Positions 20,681-29,551 of a stretch of DNA of 64,000 nt are shown here, in pieces. This DNA is from Methylocystis heyeri (lineage in GTDB: Bacteria > Pseudomonadota > Alphaproteobacteria > Rhizobiales > Beijerinckiaceae): the NCBI RefSeq assembly GCF_004802635.2, contig NZ_CP046052.1:558001-622000 (forward strand), written 5' to 3'. Positions within the stretch are counted from its first letter, which is position 1; every line of letters starts with the position of its first letter. Both the position numbers and the translations under genes were made by a program. The notes under the pieces were generated by a model. That model was not told the origin of the DNA. It saw only the letters and a list, made by a program, of their open reading frames with translations, and made no database searches.

Positions 20681-20728
20681 GTGTTTTCTTCACGCGAGCC
20701 GGTATCCACTTCGCTCGAAAACACTTTT
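20681..20728. terminator. Inverted repeat between convergent hypX and LysR genes
   Basis: GTGTTTTC (20681-20688) pairs with GAAAACAC (20717-20724), and an inner CGAGC/GCTCG pair shortens the loop; four T follow. It can act as a terminator for hypX and, on the opposite strand, for the LysR gene. Confidence 0.65.
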
Positions 20729-20739
20729 AGCGCCGCCGC

Positions 20740-21627
20740 TCACCGCGCGACATAGGCCGACAAACCCTCGGCGAGATGATCCATCAGCAGGCGGATCCGC
20801 CGACTCGCCCGCAGATCCTCATGGACGCACAACCAGATCTCCAGGGGGAGGCGGAACCGGTCGGCCAGCACGGGAAGCAGATCCGGATCGCGCGCCGCAA
20901 TGGGGATCTGGCAGGCGCCGATGCCGAGCCCCGCCCGCAGGGCCGCCAACTGCCCGGGATGGCTATCGCAGCGGATTCGAAAGTCCTCGTGTCCGAGGGG
21001 AAAGTCCGCGATCGCCTCGGCCGCCACGCCAACCTCCCTGTCCCAGCCGATCAAAGCGTGGCTGAGCAATTCTTCTTGGCTTTCCGGAGCGCCGTGGAGG
21101 GCGACATAGCTTCGATGCGCGAACAGCCCTATCGCCACCTCGCCGATCCTCCTGGCGACCAGCGCCTCCTGGCGGGGGCGCAGGTGGCGGATCGCGATAT
21201 CGGCGTCCCGGCGCAACAGGTCTTCCACCCGGTTGGTCAGCGACAGCTCCAACGTGACTCCGGGATGGCGGCGCCGGAAGGACGCCAGCATGGGCGGCAG
21301 TGCCTCGAGCCCCATGATCTCGCTGGCCGAAAGTCGGACCGAACCTGTTGTTCCTTCTGTCTCCCCGGAGGCAGCGCGGGCCAGAGCCTCGGCTGCGGCC
21401 GCCATGGCCTCCGCGTGGGGCAGCAGTTCGAGAGCCTGCGCGGTCGGGGTCAGGCCGTGGCGCGAGCGCGTGAACAGCGCCATTCCCAATGCCGCCTCCA
21501 AGGCGTCCACATGCCGGCCGAGACTGGGCTGGCTCATGCCGAGCCGGGCGGCGGCGGCGGTCAGAGTGCCGTTCCGCATCACGGCGAGAAAGGACCGGTA
21601 GAGATCCCAGGGGGGCGACGACGTCAT
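20740..21627 (-). CDS. LysR-family transcriptional regulator
   Basis: 295 residues. The N-terminal winged HTH (MRNGTLTAAAARLGMSQPSLGRHVDALEAALGMALFTRSRHGLTPTAQA region, about 15-62) is classic LysR; the rest is a substrate-binding domain (SVRLSASEIMGLEALPPML and on). Divergent from a gene for an NAD(P)-binding oxidoreductase with 96 bases between starts. That is the typical LysR/target arrangement, so control of that gene is likely. The effector cannot be deduced. Confidence 0.93.
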   Translation of the reverse strand: MTSSPPWDLYRSFLAVMRNGTLTAAAARLGMSQPSLGRHVDALEAALGMALFTRSRHGLTPTAQALELLPHAEAMAAAAEALARAASGETEGTTGSVRLSASEIMGLEALPPMLASFRRRHPGVTLELSLTNRVEDLLRRDADIAIRHLRPRQEALVARRIGEVAIGLFAHRSYVALHGAPESQEELLSHALIGWDREVGVAAEAIADFPLGHEDFRIRCDSHPGQLAALRAGLGIGACQIPIAARDPDLLPVLADRFRLPLEIWLCVHEDLRASRRIRLLMDHLAEGLSAYVAR

Positions 21628-21723
21628 ACAAATACGAATACATAATCTGCAGCTTTATACAATTTCTTCTGACTTGAGCTTTTGCGATCTTGCTTCCCGT
21701 TGGCGCAACAGGAGCATCCGAAG

Positions 21724-22683
21724 ATGGTTGGGCGGAAGGGCGCTGTTCTGGTTATCGGAATTGGCGGAGCGATCGGCGGCGCGGCTGCTCGCGCCATGCT
21801 CGCGCGGGGCTGGACGATTCGCGCGCTGGTTCGCGATCCCGCCAAATTTGCGCACTGGCCGGACGAGATCCAATGGGTCTGCGGCGATGCGTTGGATACG
21901 GAGACGGTGGTCGCAGCCGCCGAAGGGGCGGACATCGTCTTCCACGGCGCCAACCCGCCCATGTATCGCCATTGGCGGAAATGGGGCCTGCCGATGCTGG
22001 CGAACTCCATCGCCGCCGCAGAACAGGCCCGGGCTCGTCTCGTGTTTCCTGGCAATGTGTATAATTTCGGCCCTGACGCCGGCGCCGTGATCGACGAGGA
22101 CTCGCCCCAGCATCCTCTGACCCGCAAGGGCGCGATCCGGGTCGAGATGGAGGCGATGCTGCGGGACGCGAGCCAGCGCGGCCGGATGAGGGCGCTGGTC
22201 GTGCGCGCCGGCGACTTTTTCGGCGGCGGAGCGCGTGGTTCGTGGTTCGCCGAGGTCATTGCGCCGGCGAAGCCGGACGGCCCGATCCGCTATCCCGGCC
22301 GCTTCGATGTCGGCCATGCCTGGGCCTATCTGCCGGATCTGGCCGAGGCGATGACGCGGCTGATCGAGATCGAGGCGTCACTGCCGGCCTGGGAGGCGGT
22401 TCATTTTGGCGGCCACTGGGTGGAGCCGGGAGTGGAAATGGCCGAGGCCGTCCGTCGAGCGCTGGGCGGGCGCGGCGCCGTTCGCCCGCTCCCGTGGCTC
22501 CCGTTCCGCCTGTTGTCGCCCTTGTCGCCCTTTTTGCGTGAGTTGCTGGAGATGCGCTACCTCTGGCTTGAACCGCTGCGGCTGAACAATGGAAAGCTCG
22601 TCGGCTTGATCGGCGACGAGCCCCACACGCCGCTCGATCAGGCTGTGGAAGCCGCCGTCGCCGCCCTGGGCAGGGAGTTGTGA
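21724..22683 (+). CDS. NAD(P)-binding, epimerase-like oxidoreductase
   Basis: 319 residues with an extended-SDR Rossmann fold: VLVIGIGGAIGGAAARAML (nucleotide-binding loop), then DALDTETVVAAAEGADIVFHGANP and RLVFPGNVYNFGPD. The active-site tyrosine is probably the one in NVYNFG, but the usual YxxxK spacing is not obvious, so the activity may be atypical. Homologues are annotated NAD-dependent epimerase/dehydratase family. ATG at 21724 has AGGAG nine bases upstream. Its promoter region is shared with the divergent LysR gene. It converges on the esterase gene with no clear terminator in the 55-base gap. Confidence 0.8.
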   Translation: MVGRKGAVLVIGIGGAIGGAAARAMLARGWTIRALVRDPAKFAHWPDEIQWVCGDALDTETVVAAAEGADIVFHGANPPMYRHWRKWGLPMLANSIAAAEQARARLVFPGNVYNFGPDAGAVIDEDSPQHPLTRKGAIRVEMEAMLRDASQRGRMRALVVRAGDFFGGGARGSWFAEVIAPAKPDGPIRYPGRFDVGHAWAYLPDLAEAMTRLIEIEASLPAWEAVHFGGHWVEPGVEMAEAVRRALGGRGAVRPLPWLPFRLLSPLSPFLRELLEMRYLWLEPLRLNNGKLVGLIGDEPHTPLDQAVEAAVAALGREL

Positions 22684-22738
22684 CCAAATGATCCGGCGGT
22701 GTGGGGGCTGGGCGCTGCGTGCCTGCGGCGCGGCAGTC

Positions 22739-23434
22739 TTACCCCGCTGCGCGGGGGCCGAACTCCACGGGCACGCCGAAGCTCTGGGCGAGGAAAAGCG
22801 CGCCATGCACCAGCCCGACATTGTCGATGCCGTGGCCGAGGCCGGGGGAAAGATGCCATTGCGCGGGAAGCCCCATTTCCCCCAGCAGATTGCTGGACAG
22901 GAACAAGGCCTGGGCGGGGATGAGATCGTCTTCCTCGCCATGGACCAGCATGATCGCAGGCGGCGGGTTCTGAGCCACTCTGGCCTCTCCGGCGGTTTCC
23001 GGCCCGGTCACGAGAACGCCGGAATAGCCCAGGATCGCCCGCGGCGCGACGCTGCGGCGAAGGCCGGCGTGGAGGGCCATCATCGTGCCCTGGCTGAAGC
23101 CGACCAGGGCCAGGGACCTCTCGTCGAGGCCCCGCTTGGCCAGTTCCTGGTCGATGAAGGCGTCGAGAGTCGGGCGCGCCGAGACCACGCCTTTCCAGCG
23201 CTCCTCGGGATCGCGCATGGTGAGGGGAAACCATTGCCTGCCGCCTGGAGACATTGAACAGCGTTCAGGGGCGTGGGGCGAAACGAAATCGGCGTCGGGA
23301 AGAAAATTGCGCCACTGCCGCCCGATCTCGATGAGGTCGTTGCCGTCGGCGCCGTAGCCATGGAGGAAAACGACCAGTTGCTTTGCGACGCCGGATTTCG
23401 CAGCGACTTTGGGACCGTCGATGGGCGTCGGCAT
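22739..23434 (-). CDS. Alpha/beta-hydrolase, phospholipase/carboxylesterase family
   Basis: 231 residues. LVVFLHGYGADGNDLIEIG (oxyanion region), LALVGFSQGTMMALHAG (nucleophile Ser in GFSQG), HGEEDDLIPAQA (catalytic Asp) and SPGLGHGIDNVGL (catalytic His) match the Abhydrolase_2 carboxylesterase family. Such enzymes cleave short acyl esters in the cytoplasm. I chose the start at 23434 (MPTPIDGPKV) because AGGAG lies upstream; 15 extra residues to 23479 are possible. Confidence 0.88.
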   Translation of the reverse strand: MPTPIDGPKVAAKSGVAKQLVVFLHGYGADGNDLIEIGRQWRNFLPDADFVSPHAPERCSMSPGGRQWFPLTMRDPEERWKGVVSARPTLDAFIDQELAKRGLDERSLALVGFSQGTMMALHAGLRRSVAPRAILGYSGVLVTGPETAGEARVAQNPPPAIMLVHGEEDDLIPAQALFLSSNLLGEMGLPAQWHLSPGLGHGIDNVGLVHGALFLAQSFGVPVEFGPRAAG

Positions 23435-23546
23435 GGGTTGGTTTTCTCCTGTGATGCGCAGGGCGAGCTTTAACGGCAATCGGGCGCGAACGCCACACCA
23501 TTGATCCTGGCCGGGATAGCAAGCAGGCGCCGGGGAAATCTTCTTT

Positions 23547-24284
23547 CTATGCCGCCGCTATGTCGTCGAAGGTCTTGGCGGCCTCGTCGATGTCGAAATC
23601 GCCGACCGCCGCGGCGGCGAGAGGGTCCCCACCGGCGAGCCACTGGTCCAGCGCCTCAGGGTTGGAGAGCGCGAGATTCAGCGCCCCGGCAAGCTCATAG
23701 GGCCGCCAGGCGAGGCCCGCCTCGCGCAGCGCCGACATCATCGCGTTCTGGACCAGGCTGCGAACCATGAGATGGGGAGAGGACACCGGGGCCTGCACAT
23801 TTTCGCCTTGGGCTGCTTTTTCGCAGGCCTCCCTATCGAAGGAGGCGTGGCCGCGGCAGGCGAGGGGCCTCACGCGATAGGCGAGACAGAGCCCGTTTTC
23901 GATGAAAGGACAGTCGCGCCGCAAGGACATGCGCTGTTGCTCCGACAAACCGCCCGCGTCGGCGTCCAGCTCGGCGATCCTGCTGCGAATATCCATGCCG
24001 CGCTGCTCGAACGAGGCGGCGTTGACCTCGATGAAGCGGGCGACGAGAAAGACCTCCGGCGCCGTCGCGACCACGCGCAGCGTGCAGCAGGCTGCGCATT
24101 CGCCCTGGCAGGCGACCGCCGGCGCGTCCTCGGCCTGAATCGCTACATTTTTGTCGAAACTGTCGAAAGCCTGAAGGCAGAGGCGCCCGATCGCTTCGGG
24201 TTGCCCGCCGGCCGAGGCGAGGGTTTCGCCAAAGGCCTGCGAAAGGGCGTTGAAGAAGGAAGCGGGTCCTTTGTCGGCGTTCAT
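23547..24284 (-). CDS. YkgJ-type cysteine cluster protein
   Basis: 245 residues from ATG 24284 (MNADKGPASFFNAL). A zinc/iron-chelating CxxxCxxCC cluster is visible as VACQGECAACCTLRV, with further cysteines in RDCPFIENGLCLAYRVRPLACRGHASF. The set matches the YkgJ/CxxCxxCC family, in which the cysteines are thought to bind a metal or Fe-S cluster. Function is unknown. It lies divergent from the formate dehydrogenase gene. The longer open frame to 24419 lacks a ribosome site. Confidence 0.82.
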   Translation of the reverse strand: MNADKGPASFFNALSQAFGETLASAGGQPEAIGRLCLQAFDSFDKNVAIQAEDAPAVACQGECAACCTLRVVATAPEVFLVARFIEVNAASFEQRGMDIRSRIAELDADAGGLSEQQRMSLRRDCPFIENGLCLAYRVRPLACRGHASFDREACEKAAQGENVQAPVSSPHLMVRSLVQNAMMSALREAGLAWRPYELAGALNLALSNPEALDQWLAGGDPLAAAAVGDFDIDEAAKTFDDIAAA

Positions 24285-24487
24285 CGTGATCGGCTCTCGT
24301 TCATGCGCCCGAGCAATAAGCCGAGACCGGCTTGCTTGGAAAGGAGCTCCCGGGCGGGGTCGGATTTCCAGGGGTCGCGCGGGCGTCTCATCATATAGAA
24401 AGAATATATATTTACGCAATCGATGGCGGGTGCATGCGGTCCGTTCTTCTTCATAGGTCCGCTGAATAGCCCCATGGAACGGCTTTA
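24285..24487. other. Gene-free 5' flank of YkgJ and formate dehydrogenase genes
   Basis: About 200 bases without a convincing gene. It includes a conspicuously AT-rich stretch (about 24390-24420) in an otherwise GC-rich window, plausibly the promoter of the YkgJ gene on the minus strand. I see no terminator or RNA structure. Confidence 0.4.
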
Positions 24488-24516
24488 TTGACGTTTTGCG
24501 CTTCGCAGGCTGTTAT
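24488..24516 (+). promoter_or_regulatory. Candidate sigma-70 promoter of the formate dehydrogenase gene
   Basis: A -35 element TTGACG (24488-24493) is followed after 17 bases by TGTTAT (24511-24516), a 4/6 match to the -10 consensus. It lies about 70 bases before the start codon and its -10 overlaps a palindrome. Confidence 0.55.
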
Positions 24517-24533
24517 GTAAAGTGATTACATAA
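24513..24533. promoter_or_regulatory. Candidate operator palindrome at the formate dehydrogenase promoter
   Basis: TTATGTAA and TTACATAA form a perfect 8-bp inverted repeat separated by AGTGA. It covers the -10 and the probable transcription start, the position expected for a repressor site. No adjacent regulator gene identifies the protein that binds. Confidence 0.65.
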
Positions 24534-24585
24534 TAAACGCGAGCCGGCCTGCGCAGAGGCGCGAGCCGCAAAGGGTACAGCGACG

Positions 24586-27465
24586 ATGACTCTCATCAAG
24601 GAATTGGATTACGGCACGCCTGAGTCGAAGTCGGAAAAGCTGGTCGCCCTGACGATCGACGGCCATGAGGTCTCTGTCCCCGAGGGAACCTCGATCATGC
24701 GGGCGGCGATGGGCGTCGGAGTCGAAATCCCCAAGCTCTGCGCGACCGACAGTTTGAAAACCTTCGGCTCCTGCCGGCTCTGTCTCATCGAGATCGAGGG
24801 GCGCAACGGCCTTCCCGCCTCCTGCACGACGCCCGTCGCGCCCGGAATGGCGGTCAAGACCCATTCGCCGCGCCTCGACGCCGTCCGGCGCGGCGTCATG
24901 GAACTCTATATCTCCGACCACCCGCTCGACTGTCTCACCTGCGCCGCGAATGGAGATTGCGAACTCCAGCAAATGGCCGGCGCGGTGAATCTGCGCAAGG
25001 TCCGCTACGACGCCGACGGACGAAATCACATATCCGCGCGCAGGGATGGCGAGCATAACCGGGATTGGCGGCCAAAGGACAAATCCAATCCCTATTTCAC
25101 CTATGACCCCGCCAAATGCATCGTCTGCAATCGCTGCGTTCGCGCCTGCGCCGAAGTGCAGGGGACTTTCGCGCTGAGCATCGAGGGCCGGGGGTTCGGC
25201 AGCCGCGTTTCGCCCGGAATGGGCGAAGCCTATATGGAATCGGAATGCGTTTCCTGCGGGGCCTGCGTGCAGGTCTGCCCGACCGCGACCCTCATCGAAA
25301 ATTCGGTCATCGAGATCGGCCAGCCGGAGCACTCCGCCGTCACCACCTGCGCCTATTGCGGCGTCGGCTGCACCTTCAAGGCGGAGATGCGCGGGGAAGA
25401 AATCGTGCGCATGGTTCCCTGGAAAGACGGCAAGGCCAATCACGGCCACAGCTGCATCAAGGGCCGTTTCGCCTATGGATATGCGCTGCATCGCGACCGC
25501 GTGCGCTCTCCGATGATCCGCGAGAAAATCACCGACCCGTGGCGGGAGGTTAGCTGGGAGACTGCGATCAACCACGCGGCCTACGAGTTCAAGCGCATTC
25601 AGGCCAAATACGGCCGGCTCTCGGTCGGCGGCATCACCTCTTCGCGCTGCACCGTCGAGGAGACCTATCTGGTCCAGAAGCTGATCCGTTCAGGCTTCGG
25701 CAACAACAATGTCGACACCTGCGCCAGAGTCTGTCATTCGCCTACCGGCTATGGTCTCAGCCAGGCTTTCGGCACGTCGGCGGGGACGCAGGACTTCGAC
25801 TCGGTCGAGGAAGCCGATGTCGTCCTGATCATCGGCTGCAATCCGACCGACGCCCATCCGGTCGTCGGTTCGCAGATCAAGAAGCGTTTGCGCGCCGGAG
25901 CGAGGCTCATCGTCATCGATCCGCGGCGCACCGAGCTGGTTCGCTCGCCACATATCGAGGCCGACTATCATCTGGCGCTGCGCCCTGGAACCAATGTCGC
26001 GATGGTCACGGCATTGGCCCATGTCATCGTCACCGAGGGGCTGGCGAACGAGGCTTTCGTCCGCGAGCGCTGCGACTGGGACGAATATCTGGACTGGGCC
26101 GCTTTTGTTTCCGAGGAACGCAACAGCCCCGAGGCGGTCGAAAAGCATACCGGGGTAGCGGCTCATCTCGTGCGGCAGGCCGCGCGGCTCTACGCCACGG
26201 GCGGCAACGCCACGATCTATTACGGTCTCGGCGTCACCGAGCACAGCCAGGGATCGACGACGGTGATGGGGATCGCCAATCTCGCCATGGCGACCGGAAA
26301 TCTCGGCCGGCGCGGCGTGGGCGTCAATCCGCTGCGTGGTCAGAACAACGTTCAGGGTTCATGCGACATGGGCTCTTTCCCGCATGAATTCCCCGGCTAC
26401 CGCCATGTCTCCAACGACGACGTGCGGCGCAGTTTCGAACAGGCCTGGGGCGTGACGCTCGATGCAGAGCCCGGCCTGCGCATCCCCAACATGTTCGACG
26501 CCGCGGTCGACGGCGTGTTCAAGGGCCTCTATGTGCAGGGCGAGGACATTCTGCAGTCCGACCCCGATATCAAGCATGTGTCGGCGGGGCTTGGGGCGCT
26601 CGAATGTCTCGTCGTCCAGGATCTCTTTCTGAACGAAACCGCAAATTACGCCCATGTGCTGCTTCCGGGCGCGAGCTTCCTTGAAAAGGACGGGTGCTTC
26701 ATCAATGCGGAGCGGCGCATCCAGCGCGTGCGGCGCGTGATGAGCCCCAAGGCGGGCTACGCCGACTGGGAGTCGACCCAGCTTCTCGCAAAGGCTGTCG
26801 GCTGCGACTGGAATTATTCCCATCCCAGCGAAATCATGGCCGAAATCGCGCGCCTGACGCCGGCCTTCGCCCATGCGACTTATGAGAAGCTGGAAGAGGT
26901 CGGCTCAGTCCAGTGGCCGTGCAACGACGCTTCGCCCGACGGAATGCCGATCATGCATATCGAGGGATTTGCGAGAGGCAAGGGCAAGTTCGTCATCACC
27001 GAATATGTTCCGACCCAGGAGCGTAGCGGTCCGCGGTTCCCCCTGCTGCTGACGACCGGGCGCATCCTCTCGCAATATAATGTCGGCGCGCAGACCCGCC
27101 GCACCGAAAACAGACAGTGGCACCCCGAAGACGTGCTGGAGATCAATCCACAGGACGCCGAGATGCGCGGCGTGCGCGACGGCGACTGGGTGCGCGTACA
27201 AAGCCGGGCGGGCGAGACCACGCTGCATGCCAAGATCACCGATCGCGTCGCGCCCGGCGTGGTCTACACCACCTTTCACCATCCGCTGTGCCAGACCAAT
27301 GTGGTGACGACCGACAATTCGGACTGGGCGACCAATTGCCCGGAATACAAGGTCACGGCGGTTCAGGTCTCGCCTTCCAACGGCCCGAGCGATTGGCAGG
27401 AACGCTACCGCAAGATGTCCGAACTCAGCCGTCGCATCGAGCCCCCGGTCGACGTCGCCGAATGA
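24586..27465 (+). CDS. fdsA: Formate dehydrogenase, molybdopterin alpha subunit (FdsA/FdhF type)
   Basis: 959 residues, full length for NAD-dependent FDH alpha. Oxidises formate to CO2. In order: N-terminal [2Fe-2S] ferredoxin domain (CATDSLKTFGSCRLCLIEIEG, about 52-72), a His/Cys cluster (CLTCAANGDCELQQ), two [4Fe-4S] motifs (CIVCNRCVRAC; CVSCGACVQVC), a further cluster motif (TTCAYCGVGCTF), the bis-MGD domain with the Mo-ligand Cys in DTCARVCHSP, and the C-terminal MGD-binding domain (YTTFHHPLCQTNV). The usual partner genes (fdsG, fdsB, fdsC, fdsD) are absent on both sides, so it is either an orphan paralogue or works with subunits encoded elsewhere. Promoter and operator candidates lie upstream. 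Confidence 0.93.
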   Translation: MTLIKELDYGTPESKSEKLVALTIDGHEVSVPEGTSIMRAAMGVGVEIPKLCATDSLKTFGSCRLCLIEIEGRNGLPASCTTPVAPGMAVKTHSPRLDAVRRGVMELYISDHPLDCLTCAANGDCELQQMAGAVNLRKVRYDADGRNHISARRDGEHNRDWRPKDKSNPYFTYDPAKCIVCNRCVRACAEVQGTFALSIEGRGFGSRVSPGMGEAYMESECVSCGACVQVCPTATLIENSVIEIGQPEHSAVTTCAYCGVGCTFKAEMRGEEIVRMVPWKDGKANHGHSCIKGRFAYGYALHRDRVRSPMIREKITDPWREVSWETAINHAAYEFKRIQAKYGRLSVGGITSSRCTVEETYLVQKLIRSGFGNNNVDTCARVCHSPTGYGLSQAFGTSAGTQDFDSVEEADVVLIIGCNPTDAHPVVGSQIKKRLRAGARLIVIDPRRTELVRSPHIEADYHLALRPGTNVAMVTALAHVIVTEGLANEAFVRERCDWDEYLDWAAFVSEERNSPEAVEKHTGVAAHLVRQAARLYATGGNATIYYGLGVTEHSQGSTTVMGIANLAMATGNLGRRGVGVNPLRGQNNVQGSCDMGSFPHEFPGYRHVSNDDVRRSFEQAWGVTLDAEPGLRIPNMFDAAVDGVFKGLYVQGEDILQSDPDIKHVSAGLGALECLVVQDLFLNETANYAHVLLPGASFLEKDGCFINAERRIQRVRRVMSPKAGYADWESTQLLAKAVGCDWNYSHPSEIMAEIARLTPAFAHATYEKLEEVGSVQWPCNDASPDGMPIMHIEGFARGKGKFVITEYVPTQERSGPRFPLLLTTGRILSQYNVGAQTRRTENRQWHPEDVLEINPQDAEMRGVRDGDWVRVQSRAGETTLHAKITDRVAPGVVYTTFHHPLCQTNVVTTDNSDWATNCPEYKVTAVQVSPSNGPSDWQERYRKMSELSRRIEPPVDVAE

Positions 27466-27792
27466 TCAGGCAGAGCCTTCGGCGAGAGCTTGCAGCTCTC
27501 GCGCGAGGGCGCGGGTCTGGTCCCAATCCAGCGTCACGGCGTCGCGGCCCGGGGACGTCACCGCGACGCCGCCCGCTTCGGCCAGGGCTTCGAAGTCGTG
27601 GTCGCTGGCGATCGGGCTCATATAGATCTGGCGCTCGGAACTCTGGCCTTCGGCCACGGCTTTGAGCGCGCGGGAGACGGTAAGCGCTTCCTGGCGGGTG
27701 AAACGCCGTTCCGGCTGACCGGAAACGGCCAGCAGGATCACCTCGCCCATGGCCCGATGCGGAGCGACCGCCAAGCTGAAAAACTGCGTCAT
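27466..27792 (-). CDS. Hypothetical protein, convergent with fdsA
   Basis: 108 residues (MTQFFSLAVAPHRAMGEVILLAVSG at the start), soluble, mixed alpha/beta. No family recognised. Its stop codon directly abuts the stop of fdsA with no intergenic space, so there is no room for a dedicated terminator between them. Purine-rich GGGA and AAGGAG precede the ATG. It does not resemble FdsD. It could be an overlooked small accessory protein, or a fortuitous frame; amino-acid composition favours a real gene. Confidence 0.6.
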   Translation of the reverse strand: MTQFFSLAVAPHRAMGEVILLAVSGQPERRFTRQEALTVSRALKAVAEGQSSERQIYMSPIASDHDFEALAEAGGVAVTSPGRDAVTLDWDQTRALARELQALAEGSA

Positions 27793-27845
27793 GTCTGGTC
27801 CCGTCTCCTTGGGTCGGAGCGCAGGGCGATCGGGTGAAGGGCTAT

Positions 27846-27972
27846 TACCCTACCCTTGAGGAGGAGGGTCGCCGCGAAGCGGCGGGGCGGGGTGGTTTTC
27901 CGCCCTATTTTGCGCCTTTTACCACCCACCCGATCGGCTTTGCCGATCGACCTCCCCGCCAAAGGGAGGTAT
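27846..27972. repeat. Palindromic intergenic repeat element
   Basis: The left arm (27846-27897: ACCCTACCCTTGAGGAGGAG, and on through GCCGCGAAGCGGCGG to GGGTGGT) and right arm (27921-27972: ACCACCCACCC, GATCGGCTTTGCCGATC, to CCCGCCAAAGGGAGGT) are partly complementary and each contains its own small hairpin. This type of 'GGGTGG-N-CCACCC' block with flanking GGGAGG arms is a dispersed non-coding repeat in many Hyphomicrobiales. Confidence 0.6.
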
Positions 27973-28031
27973 TCGCCCCACATCGAAAGGTTCCGTCCTT
28001 CACCCGACTGCCCTGTGTCGGAGCGAGGGCC

Positions 28032-29411
28032 TTATTGCGCGCAGGCGACGTGCTGCGCGCCGCCGAAGACCTCCCGCGCCGGATGCGCACATTGCAGTGC
28101 GAAGATCGTACCGAGGCCATTGGCGCCGCCGTAGGAGGTGACGCCATAGACGGCTGCGCCGAAGCCATAGCCGAGCGCGCCGAAAGCGAGCCCGCCGAGA
28201 GGATTTCCGCCGTCTGCGGCTCCGGAGAAACCGTGCAGCGTTGCGAGGGTCCAATTTGTCGCGGGGGCGGCCGGCGGGCGAAGCTGGAACAGAGCGCCGC
28301 AACCGTTTCCGCCGCAGCCGCCTCCATTGCCATATGCGGTTGTGCCGTAAAGCGCTCCGCCCGCCAGGGTGAGGGGGCCGAAGGACGTCGCGCCGTCCTT
28401 GCCGCCGGTGAAAGTGTAGAGCGTCGTCTGTGTCCATTGTGTCGCGGGCGGCGTCAATTTGAATATGACGCCGAAGTTGTACGTGCCGCCGTTTTTGGTC
28501 GCCCCGTAGAGAGCGCCGCTCTTATCCATGACGACGCCGCCGAACGCGCTTCCTCCGTCGACTCCCCCGGTGAAAGCGTAGAGCACGGTCTGGCACCAGA
28601 GATTGGGAGTCACGGGCGTGCAGCCCGTGCCGCTGCGCATCAGCTTGAACACGACGCCGGCTCCGGCGGGGCCGCCGAACGAGGTCGTTCCGTAAAGCGC
28701 GCCGCTCGTGTCCGTAATGAGCGTCGAGGAGGGAAAACCGCCGTCGGCGCCGCTGAAATTGTAGATCGCGGCGGAAGTCCATTGACCCAGGCCGGAAGGC
28801 GTGAGCTGATAAACGACGCCGCCGCCATAGAAGCCGCCTTGCACCGCGCTTCCATAAAGCGCGCCGAGGCCGTCGAACACGAGCCCGCCGAGAAGCGTCG
28901 AGCCCGTCGTGCCTATGTCGGAGTTGAAGATCGTAGTGAAGGTCCAGGGCGCAGCGGGCGTGACGGGCGGCGTCAGTTTGAAGGCCGTGCCGCAACCGCC
29001 GGGACAGTTGGCGGAAGCGCCGCCCCTCAGCGTCGTGCCGTAGAGCGACCCTTGAGAATCGAAAATCAGCCCAGCAAGTGGGGCGGCGCCGTCGGCGCTG
29101 GAGAAGCTGTGGATCACCGTCTCGGTCCAGGCGGTTTGGCCAAACCCGGGCGGCGTCAGCTTGAAAACCGCGCCGAGCCCGTTCGAGCCGCCGTATTGCG
29201 ACGTCCCGTAAAGCGCGCCTTTGCCGTCGATAGCCAGCGTGACATATTGCGGGAACGCGGCGTCGGTCCCGCCCGCAAAACCATACAGCGTGCTCATGCT
29301 GAAAGGCGTCGCCGGCGCGACCTGGGCGAGGGCGGGGGCGCCCGTCGCGGCCAGCAACAAAGCGGCTCGCAAAAGCCCGCGGCAATGCCTGAAAATCGAC
29401 CCCAAATGCAT
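28032..29411 (-). CDS. Secreted GloVer-repeat protein (TIGR03803 type), isolated copy
   Basis: 459 residues with a signal peptide (HCRGLLRAALLLAATGAPALA). The mature protein consists of seven imperfect repeats of about 55-60 residues built on 'LYxFxGGxDGxxP...DxxGALYGTTxxGGxxGxGxVFKLTPP...WTxT', the GloVer repeat. Seven units suggest a seven-bladed propeller. The C-terminus ALQC...AREVFGGAQHVACAQ is shared with the tandem family at 59.2-64 kb. It lies on the opposite strand, about 30 kb away from that family, without an adjacent partner. Function of GloVer proteins is unknown; surface binding or structural roles are plausible. Confidence 0.85.
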   Translation of the reverse strand: MHLGSIFRHCRGLLRAALLLAATGAPALAQVAPATPFSMSTLYGFAGGTDAAFPQYVTLAIDGKGALYGTSQYGGSNGLGAVFKLTPPGFGQTAWTETVIHSFSSADGAAPLAGLIFDSQGSLYGTTLRGGASANCPGGCGTAFKLTPPVTPAAPWTFTTIFNSDIGTTGSTLLGGLVFDGLGALYGSAVQGGFYGGGVVYQLTPSGLGQWTSAAIYNFSGADGGFPSSTLITDTSGALYGTTSFGGPAGAGVVFKLMRSGTGCTPVTPNLWCQTVLYAFTGGVDGGSAFGGVVMDKSGALYGATKNGGTYNFGVIFKLTPPATQWTQTTLYTFTGGKDGATSFGPLTLAGGALYGTTAYGNGGGCGGNGCGALFQLRPPAAPATNWTLATLHGFSGAADGGNPLGGLAFGALGYGFGAAVYGVTSYGGANGLGTIFALQCAHPAREVFGGAQHVACAQ

Positions 29412-29551
29412 ACCCCGATCCCCTGAAAAACGAATTTTTATCCCGCCATCAGGAGCCTATCGGCCGCCGCACGTCAACTTCGCGAGAAAGGCGCTGGAAA
29501 TCCCGTGGCTTCGCCCGATAATCCGTTTCGGAGAGCTTGCGGGAGAGAGCG

